Origin: Paracraurococcus sp042666655 | Lineage (GTDB): Bacteria > Pseudomonadota > Alphaproteobacteria > Acetobacterales > Acetobacteraceae | Length of the DNA stretch: 64,000 bases | Assembly (NCBI RefSeq): GCF_042666655.1 | Contig: NZ_JBHTDE010000002.1 | Coordinates: 806,001 to 870,000, forward strand | Reading direction: 5' to 3' | Shown here: positions 41,957-50,379 of the stretch, piece by piece | Position numbering within the stretch: the stretch's first letter is position 1 | How the letters are laid out: each line of letters starts with the position of its first letter | The notes under the pieces: generated by a model | Told to the model about the DNA's origin: nothing | The model's database searches: none | What the model saw: only the letters and a program-made list of their open reading frames with translations | Position numbers and translations under genes: made by a program

Positions 41957-43276
41957 ATGCGCATGGGAATCTGGCTCGAGATCGGGGTGCTCCTGGTGCT
42001 GGTGCTGCTCAACGGCGTCTTCGCCATGAGCGAACTGGCCATCGTCTCGGCCCGGCGCGGCCGGCTGATGGCGATGGAACGCCGCGGCAGCCTCGGCGCC
42101 GCCGCCGCCCTCTCCCTGGCCGAGGACCCGCAGCGCTTCCTGCCGACGGTTCAGGTCGGCATCAGCCTGGTCGGCATCCTGGCCGGCGTCTTCGGCGGTG
42201 CCCAGCTCGCCGGGCCGCTGGGGGAGGCGCTGGCGCGGATCCCTGGGGTCGCGCCCTTCGCCAGCGAGGCCGGCTTCGTCCTGGTGGTGGTCGCCATCGC
42301 CTATGCCAACCTGATCCTCGGCGAGCTGGTGCCCAAGCAGCTCGCGCTGCGCGACCCGGAACGCTTCGCCGTGGCGGTGGCGCGGCCGATGGCCTGGCTG
42401 GCCCGCTACACGGCGCCGGTGGTCTGGGTGCTGTCGCGGTCCTCCTCGCTCGTGCTGCGGCTGTTCGGGGCCCACATGCCGCAGGACCAGTCGGTGACCG
42501 AGGAGGAAGTCAAGGCGGTGGTCGCCGAGGGCGCCCAGGCCGGCGCGCTGGAACACGAGGAGCGCTACATGATCGAGCGCGTGCTGCGGCTGGCCGACAA
42601 GCCGGTGCGCGCGCTGATGACGCCGCGCAACGACGTGGCCTGGATCGACCGCAGCGCGACGCCGGAGGAGGTGGTGGCGACGCTGAAGGCGCATACCGTC
42701 ACCCGCTTCGTGGTCGCCGACCGGCGGATCGACAACGTGGTGGGCGTGGTGGCGACCAAGGACCTGCTGGACCAGGTGCTGGGCGGCGCGCCGCTGTCGG
42801 TCGCCGCGGTGCAGCGCCAGCCGCTGGTGCTGCCGGACAGCCTGCCGGCGATCGACGCGCTGGAGCGCATGCGGCACGATCCGGTCGGCATCGCCGTGGT
42901 GCTCGACGAGTACGGCAGCTTCGAGGGGGTGGTGACGACCTCCGACCTGCTGGAGGCGATCATCGGCGAGCTCGGCCCGCCGGATGAGCCTGAGAAGCCG
43001 GGCGAGGCGGTCACGCGCGCCGATGGCAGCCTGCTGCTGGATGGCAGCATGCCGAGCGACGAGTTGCGGGCGCAGCTCGACCTGCCGATGCTGCCCTACC
43101 AGGGCACCTACCACACGGTGGCGGGGCTGATGCTGGCGCTGCTGCGGCGGGTGCCGAAGGAGGGCGACCGGATCGTCTGGGCCGGCTGGCGCTTCGAGAT
43201 CGTCGACATGGACGGCAGGCGGGTCGACAAGGTGCTGGCGATCCGGGAGGAGACGGTGGTCGCGGGCGCCGGCTAG
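41957..43276 (+). CDS. CorC/HlyC (DUF21-CBS) membrane protein
   Basis: 439 residues. The DUF21 transmembrane domain (about 5-190) starts GIWLEIGVLLVLVLLNGVFA and has three to four helices with NLILGELVPKQLALRDPERF. Two CBS repeats follow (about 205-330; VRALMTPRNDVAWIDRSATP and GIAVVLDEYGSFEGVVTTSD), then a C-terminal CorC_HlyC FAD-PCMH-like domain. Such proteins are linked to magnesium or cobalt export and are widely labelled hemolysins without being toxins. ATG 41957 follows GGAACGGGG. Confidence 0.9.
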   Translation: MRMGIWLEIGVLLVLVLLNGVFAMSELAIVSARRGRLMAMERRGSLGAAAALSLAEDPQRFLPTVQVGISLVGILAGVFGGAQLAGPLGEALARIPGVAPFASEAGFVLVVVAIAYANLILGELVPKQLALRDPERFAVAVARPMAWLARYTAPVVWVLSRSSSLVLRLFGAHMPQDQSVTEEEVKAVVAEGAQAGALEHEERYMIERVLRLADKPVRALMTPRNDVAWIDRSATPEEVVATLKAHTVTRFVVADRRIDNVVGVVATKDLLDQVLGGAPLSVAAVQRQPLVLPDSLPAIDALERMRHDPVGIAVVLDEYGSFEGVVTTSDLLEAIIGELGPPDEPEKPGEAVTRADGSLLLDGSMPSDELRAQLDLPMLPYQGTYHTVAGLMLALLRRVPKEGDRIVWAGWRFEIVDMDGRRVDKVLAIREETVVAGAG

Positions 43277-43288
43277 CGCCGGCCCCGG

Positions 43289-43774
43289 CTATTTCGCCGC
43301 CGTGCTGCGGGCGATCGGCGCGATGAACTGCGCCTCGGTGTCCCAGGGGAACAGGATCCAGGTGTCCTGGCTGACTTCCGTGATGAAGGTGTCGACCAGC
43401 GGCCGGCCCTTCGGCTTGGCATAGACCGTGGCGAAATGCGCCTTCGGCAGCAGGGCGCGGACCACCCTGGCGGTCGTTCCGGTATCCACCAGGTCGTCGA
43501 CCAGCAGCCAGCCCTCGCCGTCGCCTGCCGCGGTCGGCGGCTTGATGACCTGCGGCATGCCGCGCGCCTCGTCCTGGTAGGTGACGACGGAGACGGTGTC
43601 GATCAGCCGGGCTTCCAGCTCCCGCGCCACGATCGCGGCCGGGATGAGCCCGCCGCGGGTGATGGCGACGATGCCCCGCCAGGGGCCGCGGTCGTTCAGC
43701 CGCCAGGCCAGCGCCTTGCTGTCGCGGTGCAGCTGGTCCCAGCTGACGGTGTAGTAGCGGGGGGTCTGGGTCAG
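43289..43774 (-). CDS. gpt: xanthine(-guanine) phosphoribosyltransferase, CTG start
   Basis: 161 residues. RYYTVSWDQLHRDSKALAWR at the N-terminus, the ITRGGLIPAAIVARELE loop, the PRPP motif WLLVDDLVDTGTTARVV and DTWILFPWD near the end align along E. coli Gpt. It salvages xanthine and guanine to nucleotides. No ATG, GTG or TTG stands near the conserved N-terminus. CTG at 43772-43774, 8 nt after GGAGGAAAG and overlapping the TGA of csaA (CTGA), is the most likely start. The frame is open upstream, but those residues belong to the csaA gene in another frame. Confidence 0.88.
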   Translation of the reverse strand: MTQTPRYYTVSWDQLHRDSKALAWRLNDRGPWRGIVAITRGGLIPAAIVARELEARLIDTVSVVTYQDEARGMPQVIKPPTAAGDGEGWLLVDDLVDTGTTARVVRALLPKAHFATVYAKPKGRPLVDTFITEVSQDTWILFPWDTEAQFIAPIARSTAAK

Positions 43775-44112
43775 AACAGCTTTCCTCCGTCCGGCACCTT
43801 CAGGTCGGGCTTGACCAGCACCACCGCGCCGTTCTCGTCCGGCACGCCCAGCACCAGCACCTCGCTGGTGAAAGGGCCGATCTGCCGTGGCGGGAAGTTC
43901 ACCACCGCCATCACCTGCCGGCCGATCAGCCGGTCGCAGGGGTAGTGCACGGTGATCTGCGCCGAGGACTGCTTCACCCCGAGCGGCGCGCCGAAATCGA
44001 CCCAGAGCCTTATCGCCGGCTTGCGCGCCTCCGGGAAGGGTTGGGCATCGATGATGGTGCCGACCCGGATGTCGACCTTGTCGAAGTCGCCGAAGCTGAT
44101 CGTGTCCGCCAT
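43771..44112 (-). CDS. csaA: CsaA-type tRNA-binding / export chaperone protein
   Basis: 113 residues, a single OB-fold tRNA-binding domain: DFDKVDIRVGTIIDAQPFPE at the start, VKQSSAQITVHY, and GRQVMAVVNFPPRQIGPFTS then EVLVLGVPDENGAVVL. CsaA dimers bind tRNA-like structures and have Sec-chaperone activity in Bacillus. It is translationally coupled to gpt, which overlaps its stop. The gap before the divergent second gamma-glutamyltransferase gene is 135 bp and must hold both promoters. Confidence 0.92.
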   Translation of the reverse strand: MADTISFGDFDKVDIRVGTIIDAQPFPEARKPAIRLWVDFGAPLGVKQSSAQITVHYPCDRLIGRQVMAVVNFPPRQIGPFTSEVLVLGVPDENGAVVLVKPDLKVPDGGKLF

Positions 44113-44247
44113 GCCGCTGGCATAGACCTTCGGGGGGGCGCCAGGGAAGGGGTGGGTTGCTGCCGGCCGGGGACCATGCGACAGGCAGGCATCCCCGGGA
44201 GGCCGCCGGCGTCTCCCGATACCAAGACAAGAAGAACGGACGACACG

Positions 44248-45861
44248 ATGAAGCGCGACTTCCACGCCCCCGGCCGCAGCGCCGTCTACGGCACCGCCGG
44301 CATGGCCGCCACCTCGATGCCGATCGCCACCTTCACCGCGCTGGAAGTCCTGCGGCAGGGCGGCAACGCGCTGGACGCCGCCATCGCCGCCGCCGCCGTG
44401 CTGGCGGTGGTCGAGCCGCAGAGCACCGGGATCGGCGGCGACTGCTTCTGCCTCTTTGCCCCGGCCGGCACCGGCCGCGTCGTTGCGATCAACGGCAGCG
44501 GCCGGGCCCCTGCGGCCTCGACGCCCGAGGCCCTGCGCTCCCGCCAGGTCAGCAAGCTGGTCAACACCGACCCGCATGTGGTCACCATCCCCGGCGCCAT
44601 CTCGGCCTGGGAACTGCTGAACAGCACCCATGGCCGCAAGCCGCTGGGTGAGCTGCTGGCCCCGGCCATCCGCTGCGCCGAGGAAGGCTGGCCGGTGCAT
44701 GCCCGGGTCGCACTCGACTGGCAGGACGCCGCCGACAAGCTGCGCGGCAACGAGGCCGCCTCGCGCCGCTTCCTGGTCGATGGCATGGCGCCCGGCATCG
44801 GCCACCGCTTCGTCCAGCCGGAGCTGGGCAGGACGCTGCGCGCCATCGCCGCGCGCGGCGCCCGGGCCTTCTACGAGGGCGAGATCGCCGCCGACATGGT
44901 GGCGACCTTGCGCGCCCTCGGCGGCCTGCACACCGAGGAAGACTTCGCCAACGCCCTGCGGATGGCCGAATTCGTCGAGCCGATCAAGGCCTCCTGGCGC
45001 GGCATGGAGGTCTACCAGTGCCCGCCGAACGGCAGCGGCCTGCATGTGCTGCAGCTGCTCGGCATCCTGGGCGGCTTCGAGACGCCGGAGCAGGGCCCGG
45101 TCAGCGCCGAGCGCTACCACCGTCATATCGAAGCCGCGCGGCTGGTCTACCGCGACCGCGACGCCTTCCTCGCCGACCCCTCCCAGGTGGACGTGCCGGT
45201 GGAGAAGCTGACCGATCCCGCCTACCTGGCGGCGCTGCGCGGCCTGATCCGCGACGACCGGGTGATGGCGCAGATGCCCCCCGCCGGCGAGAGCGACCTC
45301 GCGCGCCACAAGGACACCGTCTACCTCTGCGTGGTGGATGCCGACGGCAATGCCTGTTCCTTCATCAACAGCCTGTTCCAGTCCTTCGGCTCGGGCATCC
45401 TGGCCGAGAAGTCGGGCGTCATGCTGCACAACCGCGGCTTCGGCTTCCGGCTGCAGGAAGGCCATGTGAACTGCATCGCCCCGAACAAGCGCCCGCTGCA
45501 CACCATCATCCCCGGCATGGTGATGAAGGACGGGGAAGCCATCATGCCCTACGGCGTGATGGGCGGGCATTTCCAGCCGATGGGGCAGACCCTGTTCCTG
45601 TCCAACCACTTCGAATTCGGCCTCGACGTGCAGGAGGCGATCGACTGCCCGCGGCTCTTCCCCGGGCCGGGCGGCGGGCCGGTGGAGCTCGAGCACGGCA
45701 TCCCCGGCCCGGTGATCGACCGGCTGTCCCGCCTCGGCCACGAGGTGAAGCTGGTGGACAAGCCGCATGGCGGCGGCCAGGCCATCCTGATCGACCGCAA
45801 GGCCGGCAACCTGGTCGGCGGCAGCGACCCGCGCAAGGACGGCCTCGCGCTCGGCTTCTGA
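44248..45861 (+). CDS. gamma-glutamyltransferase family protein, paralog 2
   Basis: 537 residues, no signal peptide. GGNALDAAIAAAAVLAVVEP, STGIGGDCFCLFAP and the processing site HKDTVYLCVVDADGN (candidate nucleophile Thr) place it in the Ntn-hydrolase GGT family. C-terminal features include MLHNRGFGF, NKRPLHTIIPGMV and GGQAILIDRKAGNLVGGSDP. The absence of a leader suggests a cytoplasmic enzyme of the type acting on gamma-glutamylated intermediates or acylated amino acids. A perfect 17-bp hairpin follows the stop, and an amidase gene comes next on the same strand. Confidence 0.9.
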   Translation: MKRDFHAPGRSAVYGTAGMAATSMPIATFTALEVLRQGGNALDAAIAAAAVLAVVEPQSTGIGGDCFCLFAPAGTGRVVAINGSGRAPAASTPEALRSRQVSKLVNTDPHVVTIPGAISAWELLNSTHGRKPLGELLAPAIRCAEEGWPVHARVALDWQDAADKLRGNEAASRRFLVDGMAPGIGHRFVQPELGRTLRAIAARGARAFYEGEIAADMVATLRALGGLHTEEDFANALRMAEFVEPIKASWRGMEVYQCPPNGSGLHVLQLLGILGGFETPEQGPVSAERYHRHIEAARLVYRDRDAFLADPSQVDVPVEKLTDPAYLAALRGLIRDDRVMAQMPPAGESDLARHKDTVYLCVVDADGNACSFINSLFQSFGSGILAEKSGVMLHNRGFGFRLQEGHVNCIAPNKRPLHTIIPGMVMKDGEAIMPYGVMGGHFQPMGQTLFLSNHFEFGLDVQEAIDCPRLFPGPGGGPVELEHGIPGPVIDRLSRLGHEVKLVDKPHGGGQAILIDRKAGNLVGGSDPRKDGLALGF

Positions 45862-45863
45862 GC

Positions 45864-45905
45864 CGCGACGCCGGTCGCCGCCCTCGCGCGGCGACCGGCG
45901 TCGCG
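45864..45905 (+). terminator. 17-bp perfect hairpin after ggt paralog 2
   Basis: CGCGACGCCGGTCGCCG (45864-45880) and CGGCGACCGGCGTCGCG (45889-45905) pair without mismatch around an 8-nt loop, starting 3 nt after the stop. No T run follows, so it may stop decay or act with Rho rather than as a classical intrinsic terminator. It separates the ggt gene from the amidase. Confidence 0.65.
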
Positions 45906-45971
45906 GATGGCCCGGCCGATATCGGCTTCGCATCGCGGATGCGCGCGCCCTACCAGCAAGGAATCCCTCCC

Positions 45972-47468
45972 GTGACCGAGCCCTGCGACCTCACTGCGCT
46001 GGAGGCGCGCCGGCTGATCGGCCGCAAGGCGCTCTCGCCCGTCGAGCTGCTGGACAGCTGCCTCGGCCGCATCGCCGCGGTGAACCCGGCGGTCAATGCC
46101 ATGGTGGCGACGGACGACGCCGCGGCCCGTGCCGCGGCCAGGGCGGCCGAGGCCGCGGTGATGCGCGGCGAGACCCTGCCGCCGCTGCACGGCCTGCCGG
46201 TCGGCATCAAGGACCTGGAGGAGACCGCCGGCCTCCGCACCACCTATGGCAGCCCGATCTTCCGCGACCAGGTGCCGGAGCGCGACTGCGGCATGGTGGC
46301 GAGCATCCGTGCCGCCGGCGGCATCGTCCTCGGCAAGACCAACACGCCGGAATTCGGCGCCGGCGCCAATACCCGCAACGCGGTCTATGGCGCGACCGGC
46401 AACCCCTTCGACCCGACGCTCTCGGCCGCCGGCTCCTCCGGCGGCTCGGCGGTGGCGCTGGCGACCGGCATGGCGCCGCTCTGCTCCGGCTCCGACATGG
46501 GCGGCAGCTTGCGCAACCCGGCGGCCTTCTGCGGCATCGTCGGCTTCCGCCCCAGCGCCGGGCTGGTGCCGTCCGAGAAGCGGGCGCATGGCTGGTCGAA
46601 CCTCGGCGTGCTCGGGCCGATGGGGCGCACCGTGGCGGATACCGCGCTGCTGCTCTCGGCCATGGCGTCCGACGATGCGCGCGACCCGCTGGCCTATTCG
46701 CTGCACGCCCGCCCGGTGCGCGGCGAGGCGGCGCTGTTCCATCCCGTCCGGCGGCTCGACCTCGCCTCCCTCCGGCTGGCGGTCTCCGAGGATTTCGGCC
46801 AGGCGCCGGTCGAGCGCGTGGTGCGCGACGCCTTCCGCAAGGTCGCCACGGCCGCCGCGCCGCTCTTCGCCGCCGCCGGCGAGGCGCATCCCGACTGCAC
46901 CGGCGCCGACGACGCCTTCCAGGTGCTGCGCGCCGCCACCTTCCTCGGCGCGCATCTGGAGAAGGTCCGCACCCGGCCGCAGGATGTCGGCCCGAACGTC
47001 CGGGGCAACGTCGAGGAAGGGCTGCGCTACAGCCTGGAGGACTATGCCCGCGCCGCGACGGCGCAGACCCGGCTCTATCGCGGCTTCCAGGATTTCTTCG
47101 CGGCTCACGACGTGCTGATAACGCCGGCCATCACCGTCAGCCCGCGCGGCTGGCGCGAGCTCTATCCCAGCCAGATCGACGGCCAGCCGACCAACAGCTA
47201 CGTCCATTGGCTGGCCCTGGCCTATTACGTGACGCTCGCCGGTCATCCGGCGGTCTGCCTGCCGGTCGGGCGGGATTCGAAGGGGATGCCCTTCGGCCTG
47301 CAGATCGTCGGGCCGCGCGGCGGCGATGCCTTCGTCCTGGCCGTGGCCGCGGCGCTGGAGGAAGCCTTTGCCGGCGACGCCGCGCTGGCACGGCCGGTCC
47401 CCGATATCGCGGCGCTCCGGGCGGCGCCGCCGATCAGCGGGATGGCGGGGTTCCTCGGCTTCGACTGA
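45972..47468 (+). CDS. amidase signature family enzyme
   Basis: 498 residues. The Ser-cisSer-Lys triad is present: Lys in GLPVGIKDLEETAGL, cis-Ser and nucleophile Ser in SAAGSSGGSAVALATGMAPL, followed by GSDMGGSLRNPAAFCGIVGF. Amidase-signature enzymes hydrolyse carboxamides or carbamates; the same fold serves GatA, but no gatB/C is near and the tail differs from GatA. Start is GTG 45972 (TEPCDLTALEARRLI); an in-frame ATG at 45939 would add eleven residues. It follows ggt paralog 2. Confidence 0.9.
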   Translation: MTEPCDLTALEARRLIGRKALSPVELLDSCLGRIAAVNPAVNAMVATDDAAARAAARAAEAAVMRGETLPPLHGLPVGIKDLEETAGLRTTYGSPIFRDQVPERDCGMVASIRAAGGIVLGKTNTPEFGAGANTRNAVYGATGNPFDPTLSAAGSSGGSAVALATGMAPLCSGSDMGGSLRNPAAFCGIVGFRPSAGLVPSEKRAHGWSNLGVLGPMGRTVADTALLLSAMASDDARDPLAYSLHARPVRGEAALFHPVRRLDLASLRLAVSEDFGQAPVERVVRDAFRKVATAAAPLFAAAGEAHPDCTGADDAFQVLRAATFLGAHLEKVRTRPQDVGPNVRGNVEEGLRYSLEDYARAATAQTRLYRGFQDFFAAHDVLITPAITVSPRGWRELYPSQIDGQPTNSYVHWLALAYYVTLAGHPAVCLPVGRDSKGMPFGLQIVGPRGGDAFVLAVAAALEEAFAGDAALARPVPDIAALRAAPPISGMAGFLGFD

Positions 47469-47471
47469 CGC

Positions 47472-47759
47472 CTACCAGCCGCGGGGATACCCGCGGCCGT
47501 AGCCCCCGCCGGCATAGCCGGGATGATAGCCTCCGCCGTAGCCGCGTTGGTAGGCGCCCCGGCCGCCGCCATAGCCGCCGGCGTAGCGGTGCGAGCCATG
47601 GTTGTCCGACGCCGCGCCGGCGATGAGGGCTGCCGCGGTGCCGATGCCGGCGCCAAGCAGCAGCGTGCTGCCCCAGTCGGTCGAGCCGTTCGGGTTCTGG
47701 CAGCCGCCCAGCAACAGGGCAGCAGACAGGCCGGCGGCGGTGAGCAGGCGGGAACGCAT
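47472..47759 (-). CDS. small glycine/tyrosine-rich lipoprotein
   Basis: 95 residues. Lipoprotein signal with lipobox LLGGC and C20 as acylation site. A short hydrophobic stretch (LLLGAGIGTAAALIAGAAS) is followed by a tail of Gly, Tyr and Arg (RYAGGYGGGRGAYQRGYGGG and similar to the end). Low-complexity tails of this kind are common in small envelope lipoproteins of unknown role. It is convergent with the amidase gene, three bases apart. Confidence 0.75.
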   Translation of the reverse strand: MRSRLLTAAGLSAALLLGGCQNPNGSTDWGSTLLLGAGIGTAAALIAGAASDNHGSHRYAGGYGGGRGAYQRGYGGGYHPGYAGGGYGRGYPRGW

Positions 47760-47862
47760 GGTCTGGGACCTCCAATGTCCCGGACCATGGCAGGCTGCCG
47801 AGGCACGGCTTTGGCGCCTTCGCGGCCTCGGTGCGGCGCCCGTGGCGAAACGGAGGCGCGGG

Positions 47863-48117
47863 CTAGGCCCCGGCGCCGGAGAAGGCGTTGAAGGTCTGGA
47901 TCGTGTAGGTGTCCTTCACCCCGGGCACCGTCTGCAGCGTCTCCACCACGAACAGGCCGATATCCTGGTCTGGCTCCAGGTAGAATTTCCCCATCAGATC
48001 GTACTGGCCCGAGGTGGAGTGCATCTCCGACAACGCGTCGATTCCATCCGCCATCTCGCGTGCCACGCGATAGGCCTGGCCCATCTCGCATTTGATCATG
48101 ACGAAAATCGCCCGCAT
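47863..48117 (-). CDS. stand-alone Lrp/AsnC ligand-binding (RAM) domain protein
   Basis: 84 residues equal to one AsnC-type C-terminal domain with no helix-turn-helix. The order FVMIKCEMGQAYRVAREMAD, STSGQYDLMGKFYLEP and LQTVPGVKDTYTIQTFNAF matches the family. Such free domains assemble into octamers or decamers that bind amino acids and may modulate full-length Lrp proteins. It stands divergent from the orphan oligopeptide ATPase genes, which it might help sense or regulate; that is only inference. Confidence 0.85.
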   Translation of the reverse strand: MRAIFVMIKCEMGQAYRVAREMADGIDALSEMHSTSGQYDLMGKFYLEPDQDIGLFVVETLQTVPGVKDTYTIQTFNAFSGAGA

Positions 48118-48262
48118 CGCCGCCCCCTGTCCTGTCTGGCCGGAAGATGGCGCGCGGGCGGGCGGCGGGGAAGGGGCGCTGCCCAGGAAGCGGGCATGCC
48201 GCCGTGACGAAGCCCTGCGACTCCCGCAGGCGGATGGCATGCGCCTTGCTGACCTGCGTCGC

Positions 48263-49318
48263 ATGAGCACTGCCCCAAGCACCCACGCGGATCGCGGCGG
48301 CCCGGCCCAGCCCCTGCTGCTTGTCCAGGACCTGAAGAAGCATTTCCCCATCAAGGGAGGAATCTTCGGCGCCACCGTCGCCACCGTCCGCGCGGTGGAC
48401 GGCGTCTCCTTCGCGGTCCGCAAGGGCGAGACCTTGGGGATCGTCGGCGAGAGCGGCTGCGGCAAGTCCACCACCGCCCGGCTGCTGATGCAGCTGATGC
48501 CACCCGATGCCGGCAGCCTGGTCTTCGACGGCGAAGGCGTCGGCGAGCATGCCCAGACCGGCGGGATGTCGCTGAAGGACTACCGCCGCCAGGTGCAGAT
48601 GGTCTTCCAGGACAGCTACGCCTCGCTGAACCCGCGGCTGCCGATCGAGGACAGCATCGCCTTCGCCCCCAAGGTGCATGGCGTCTCCGACGGGGAGGCC
48701 CGCGCCCGGGCGCGCGACATGCTGGCGGCCGTCGGCCTGGCGCCTGCCAGCTTCGCCCGGCGCTACCCGCACGAGCTCTCGGGCGGTCAGCGGCAGCGGG
48801 TGAACATCGCCCGCGCCCTTGCCCTGCAGCCGCGCCTGGTGCTGCTGGACGAGCCGGTCTCCGCCCTCGACAAGTCGGTCGAGGCGCAGGTGCTGAACCT
48901 GCTGGTCGACCTGAAGGAGAAGTTCGGCCTCACCTACCTGTTCATCAGCCACGACCTGAACGTGGTGCAGTACATCTCCGACCGCGTGCTGGTGATGTAC
49001 CTGGGCGAGATCGCCGAGATGGGGCCGGTGGACGCCATCTACGACCGCCCGGCGCATCCCTACACGCAGGCCCTGCTGGCCAGCCGGCCGGCGATGGACC
49101 CGGGCAAGCGGCGGATGGAACCACCCTTGACCGGCGACCCGCCGAACCCGATCAACCCGCCCTCCGGCTGCCGCTTCCGCACGCGATGCCCGCATGCCGA
49201 GGCGGTCTGCGCCGACCGCAAGCCGATCGCCGCCGACCTGGGCGAGGGGCATCTCGCCGCCTGCCACATGGCGGCGCCCGGCAGCGGGCACAGCAAGGCG
49301 GGGAGGCTGGCGGCATGA
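48263..49318 (+). CDS. oligopeptide ABC transporter ATP-binding protein (DppF/OppF type), orphan
   Basis: 351 residues. HFPIKGGIFG is typical of the OppF side. Walker A GESGCGKSTTA, Q-loop VFQDSYASLNPRL, signature LSGGQRQRV, Walker B LVLLDEPVSALDK and switch His in ISHDLN. The C-terminal oligopeptide domain has CRFRTRCPHAEAVC. It is coupled to the next ATPase by an ATGA overlap. No binding protein or permease is adjacent, so these ATPases must serve a transporter encoded elsewhere or one that lost its other genes. An in-frame ATG at 48239 is an alternative start. Confidence 0.93.
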   Translation: MSTAPSTHADRGGPAQPLLLVQDLKKHFPIKGGIFGATVATVRAVDGVSFAVRKGETLGIVGESGCGKSTTARLLMQLMPPDAGSLVFDGEGVGEHAQTGGMSLKDYRRQVQMVFQDSYASLNPRLPIEDSIAFAPKVHGVSDGEARARARDMLAAVGLAPASFARRYPHELSGGQRQRVNIARALALQPRLVLLDEPVSALDKSVEAQVLNLLVDLKEKFGLTYLFISHDLNVVQYISDRVLVMYLGEIAEMGPVDAIYDRPAHPYTQALLASRPAMDPGKRRMEPPLTGDPPNPINPPSGCRFRTRCPHAEAVCADRKPIAADLGEGHLAACHMAAPGSGHSKAGRLAA

Positions 49319-50328
49319 GCGACGTGTTGGAACGTCAGGTGACTGCCGCCGCCGCCGCCGTGCCCCTCGTGAAGATGCGCGACGTCGGCGTCCGCTTCGT
49401 CACCCGCGACCGCACCGTCAATGCGGTCAACGGCGTCGACATCGACCTTGCCGCCGGCGAGGTGCTCTGCATCCTCGGTGAGTCCGGCTCCGGCAAGTCC
49501 GTCACCATGCGCGCGCTGATGCGGCTGCTGCCGAGATTCGCCCAGGTCACCGGCAGCATCGAGGTCGGCGGCCGAGACGTGCTGGCGATGAACGAGGGCC
49601 AGCTGCAGGATTTCCGCGGCGGCGACGTCGCCATGATCTTCCAGGAGCCGATGACCGCGCTCGACCCGGTCTTCACCGTCGGCCGGCAGATCGCCGAGAC
49701 GGTGCAGCGGCACGAGGGCCTCTCCCGCTCCGCCGCCGATGCCCGCGCGCTGGAACTGCTGGAGCTGGTGCAGATCCCCTCGGCCAAGCGGCGGCTGGCG
49801 GCCTACCCGCACGAGCTGTCGGGCGGCCTCCGCCAGCGCGCCATGATCGCCGTGGCGCTGGCCTGCAAGCCGAAGCTGCTGCTGGCCGACGAGCCGACCA
49901 CGGCGCTCGACGCCACCGTGCAGATCCAGGTCCTGCTGCTGCTGCGCCGGCTGCAGGAGCAGATGGGCATGGGGGTGATCTTCGTCACCCACGACCTCGG
50001 CGTCGCCGGCGAGATCGCCGATCGCGTCGCCGTCATGTATGCCGGCAAGGTGGTCGAGGAAGGCCCGGTGGATGCGCTGATGCGCGGCCCGCTGCATCCC
50101 TATCCGCGCGGCCTGCTGGGTGCGACCGTGCATCCCGGCATGCGCGGCAAGCGGCTGACCACCATCCCCGGCGCGCCGCCGAGCCTGGACGTCGCCCCCA
50201 CCACCTGCCCCTTCCAGCCCCGCTGCGCCGAGGCCGAGCCGGCCTGCGCGGTCGAGGTCGGCCCGGCGCCGCGCCGCCCGGTCCCCGGCCGGATGGCCCG
50301 CTGCGTGAAGGTGCCCGCGGCGGGGTGA
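49315..50328 (+). CDS. oligopeptide ABC transporter ATP-binding protein (DppD/OppD type), orphan
   Basis: 337 residues. Walker A GESGSGKSVTM, Q-loop IFQEPMTALDPVF, signature LSGGLRQRA, Walker B LLLADEPTTALDA and switch His in VTHDLG. The C-terminal region has CPFQPRCAEAEPAC. The Q-loop motif (QEPMTALDP) differs from that of the ATPase at 26623 (QDPLTTLNP), so the two sets are paralogous rather than a recent duplication. ATG overlaps the previous stop. An acyl-CoA synthetase gene follows after 51 bp. Confidence 0.93.
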   Translation: MSDVLERQVTAAAAAVPLVKMRDVGVRFVTRDRTVNAVNGVDIDLAAGEVLCILGESGSGKSVTMRALMRLLPRFAQVTGSIEVGGRDVLAMNEGQLQDFRGGDVAMIFQEPMTALDPVFTVGRQIAETVQRHEGLSRSAADARALELLELVQIPSAKRRLAAYPHELSGGLRQRAMIAVALACKPKLLLADEPTTALDATVQIQVLLLLRRLQEQMGMGVIFVTHDLGVAGEIADRVAVMYAGKVVEEGPVDALMRGPLHPYPRGLLGATVHPGMRGKRLTTIPGAPPSLDVAPTTCPFQPRCAEAEPACAVEVGPAPRRPVPGRMARCVKVPAAG

Positions 50329-50379
50329 TGTGCGGCGCGCCTCCCGCCGGATAGGATGCCGGAAATCGGGGAGGCAGCC

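Noticed and set aside
41957..43276. Hemolysin toxin
   Set aside because: The DUF21-CBS-CorC architecture is that of an ion-transport-related membrane protein; the hemolysin label is historical.
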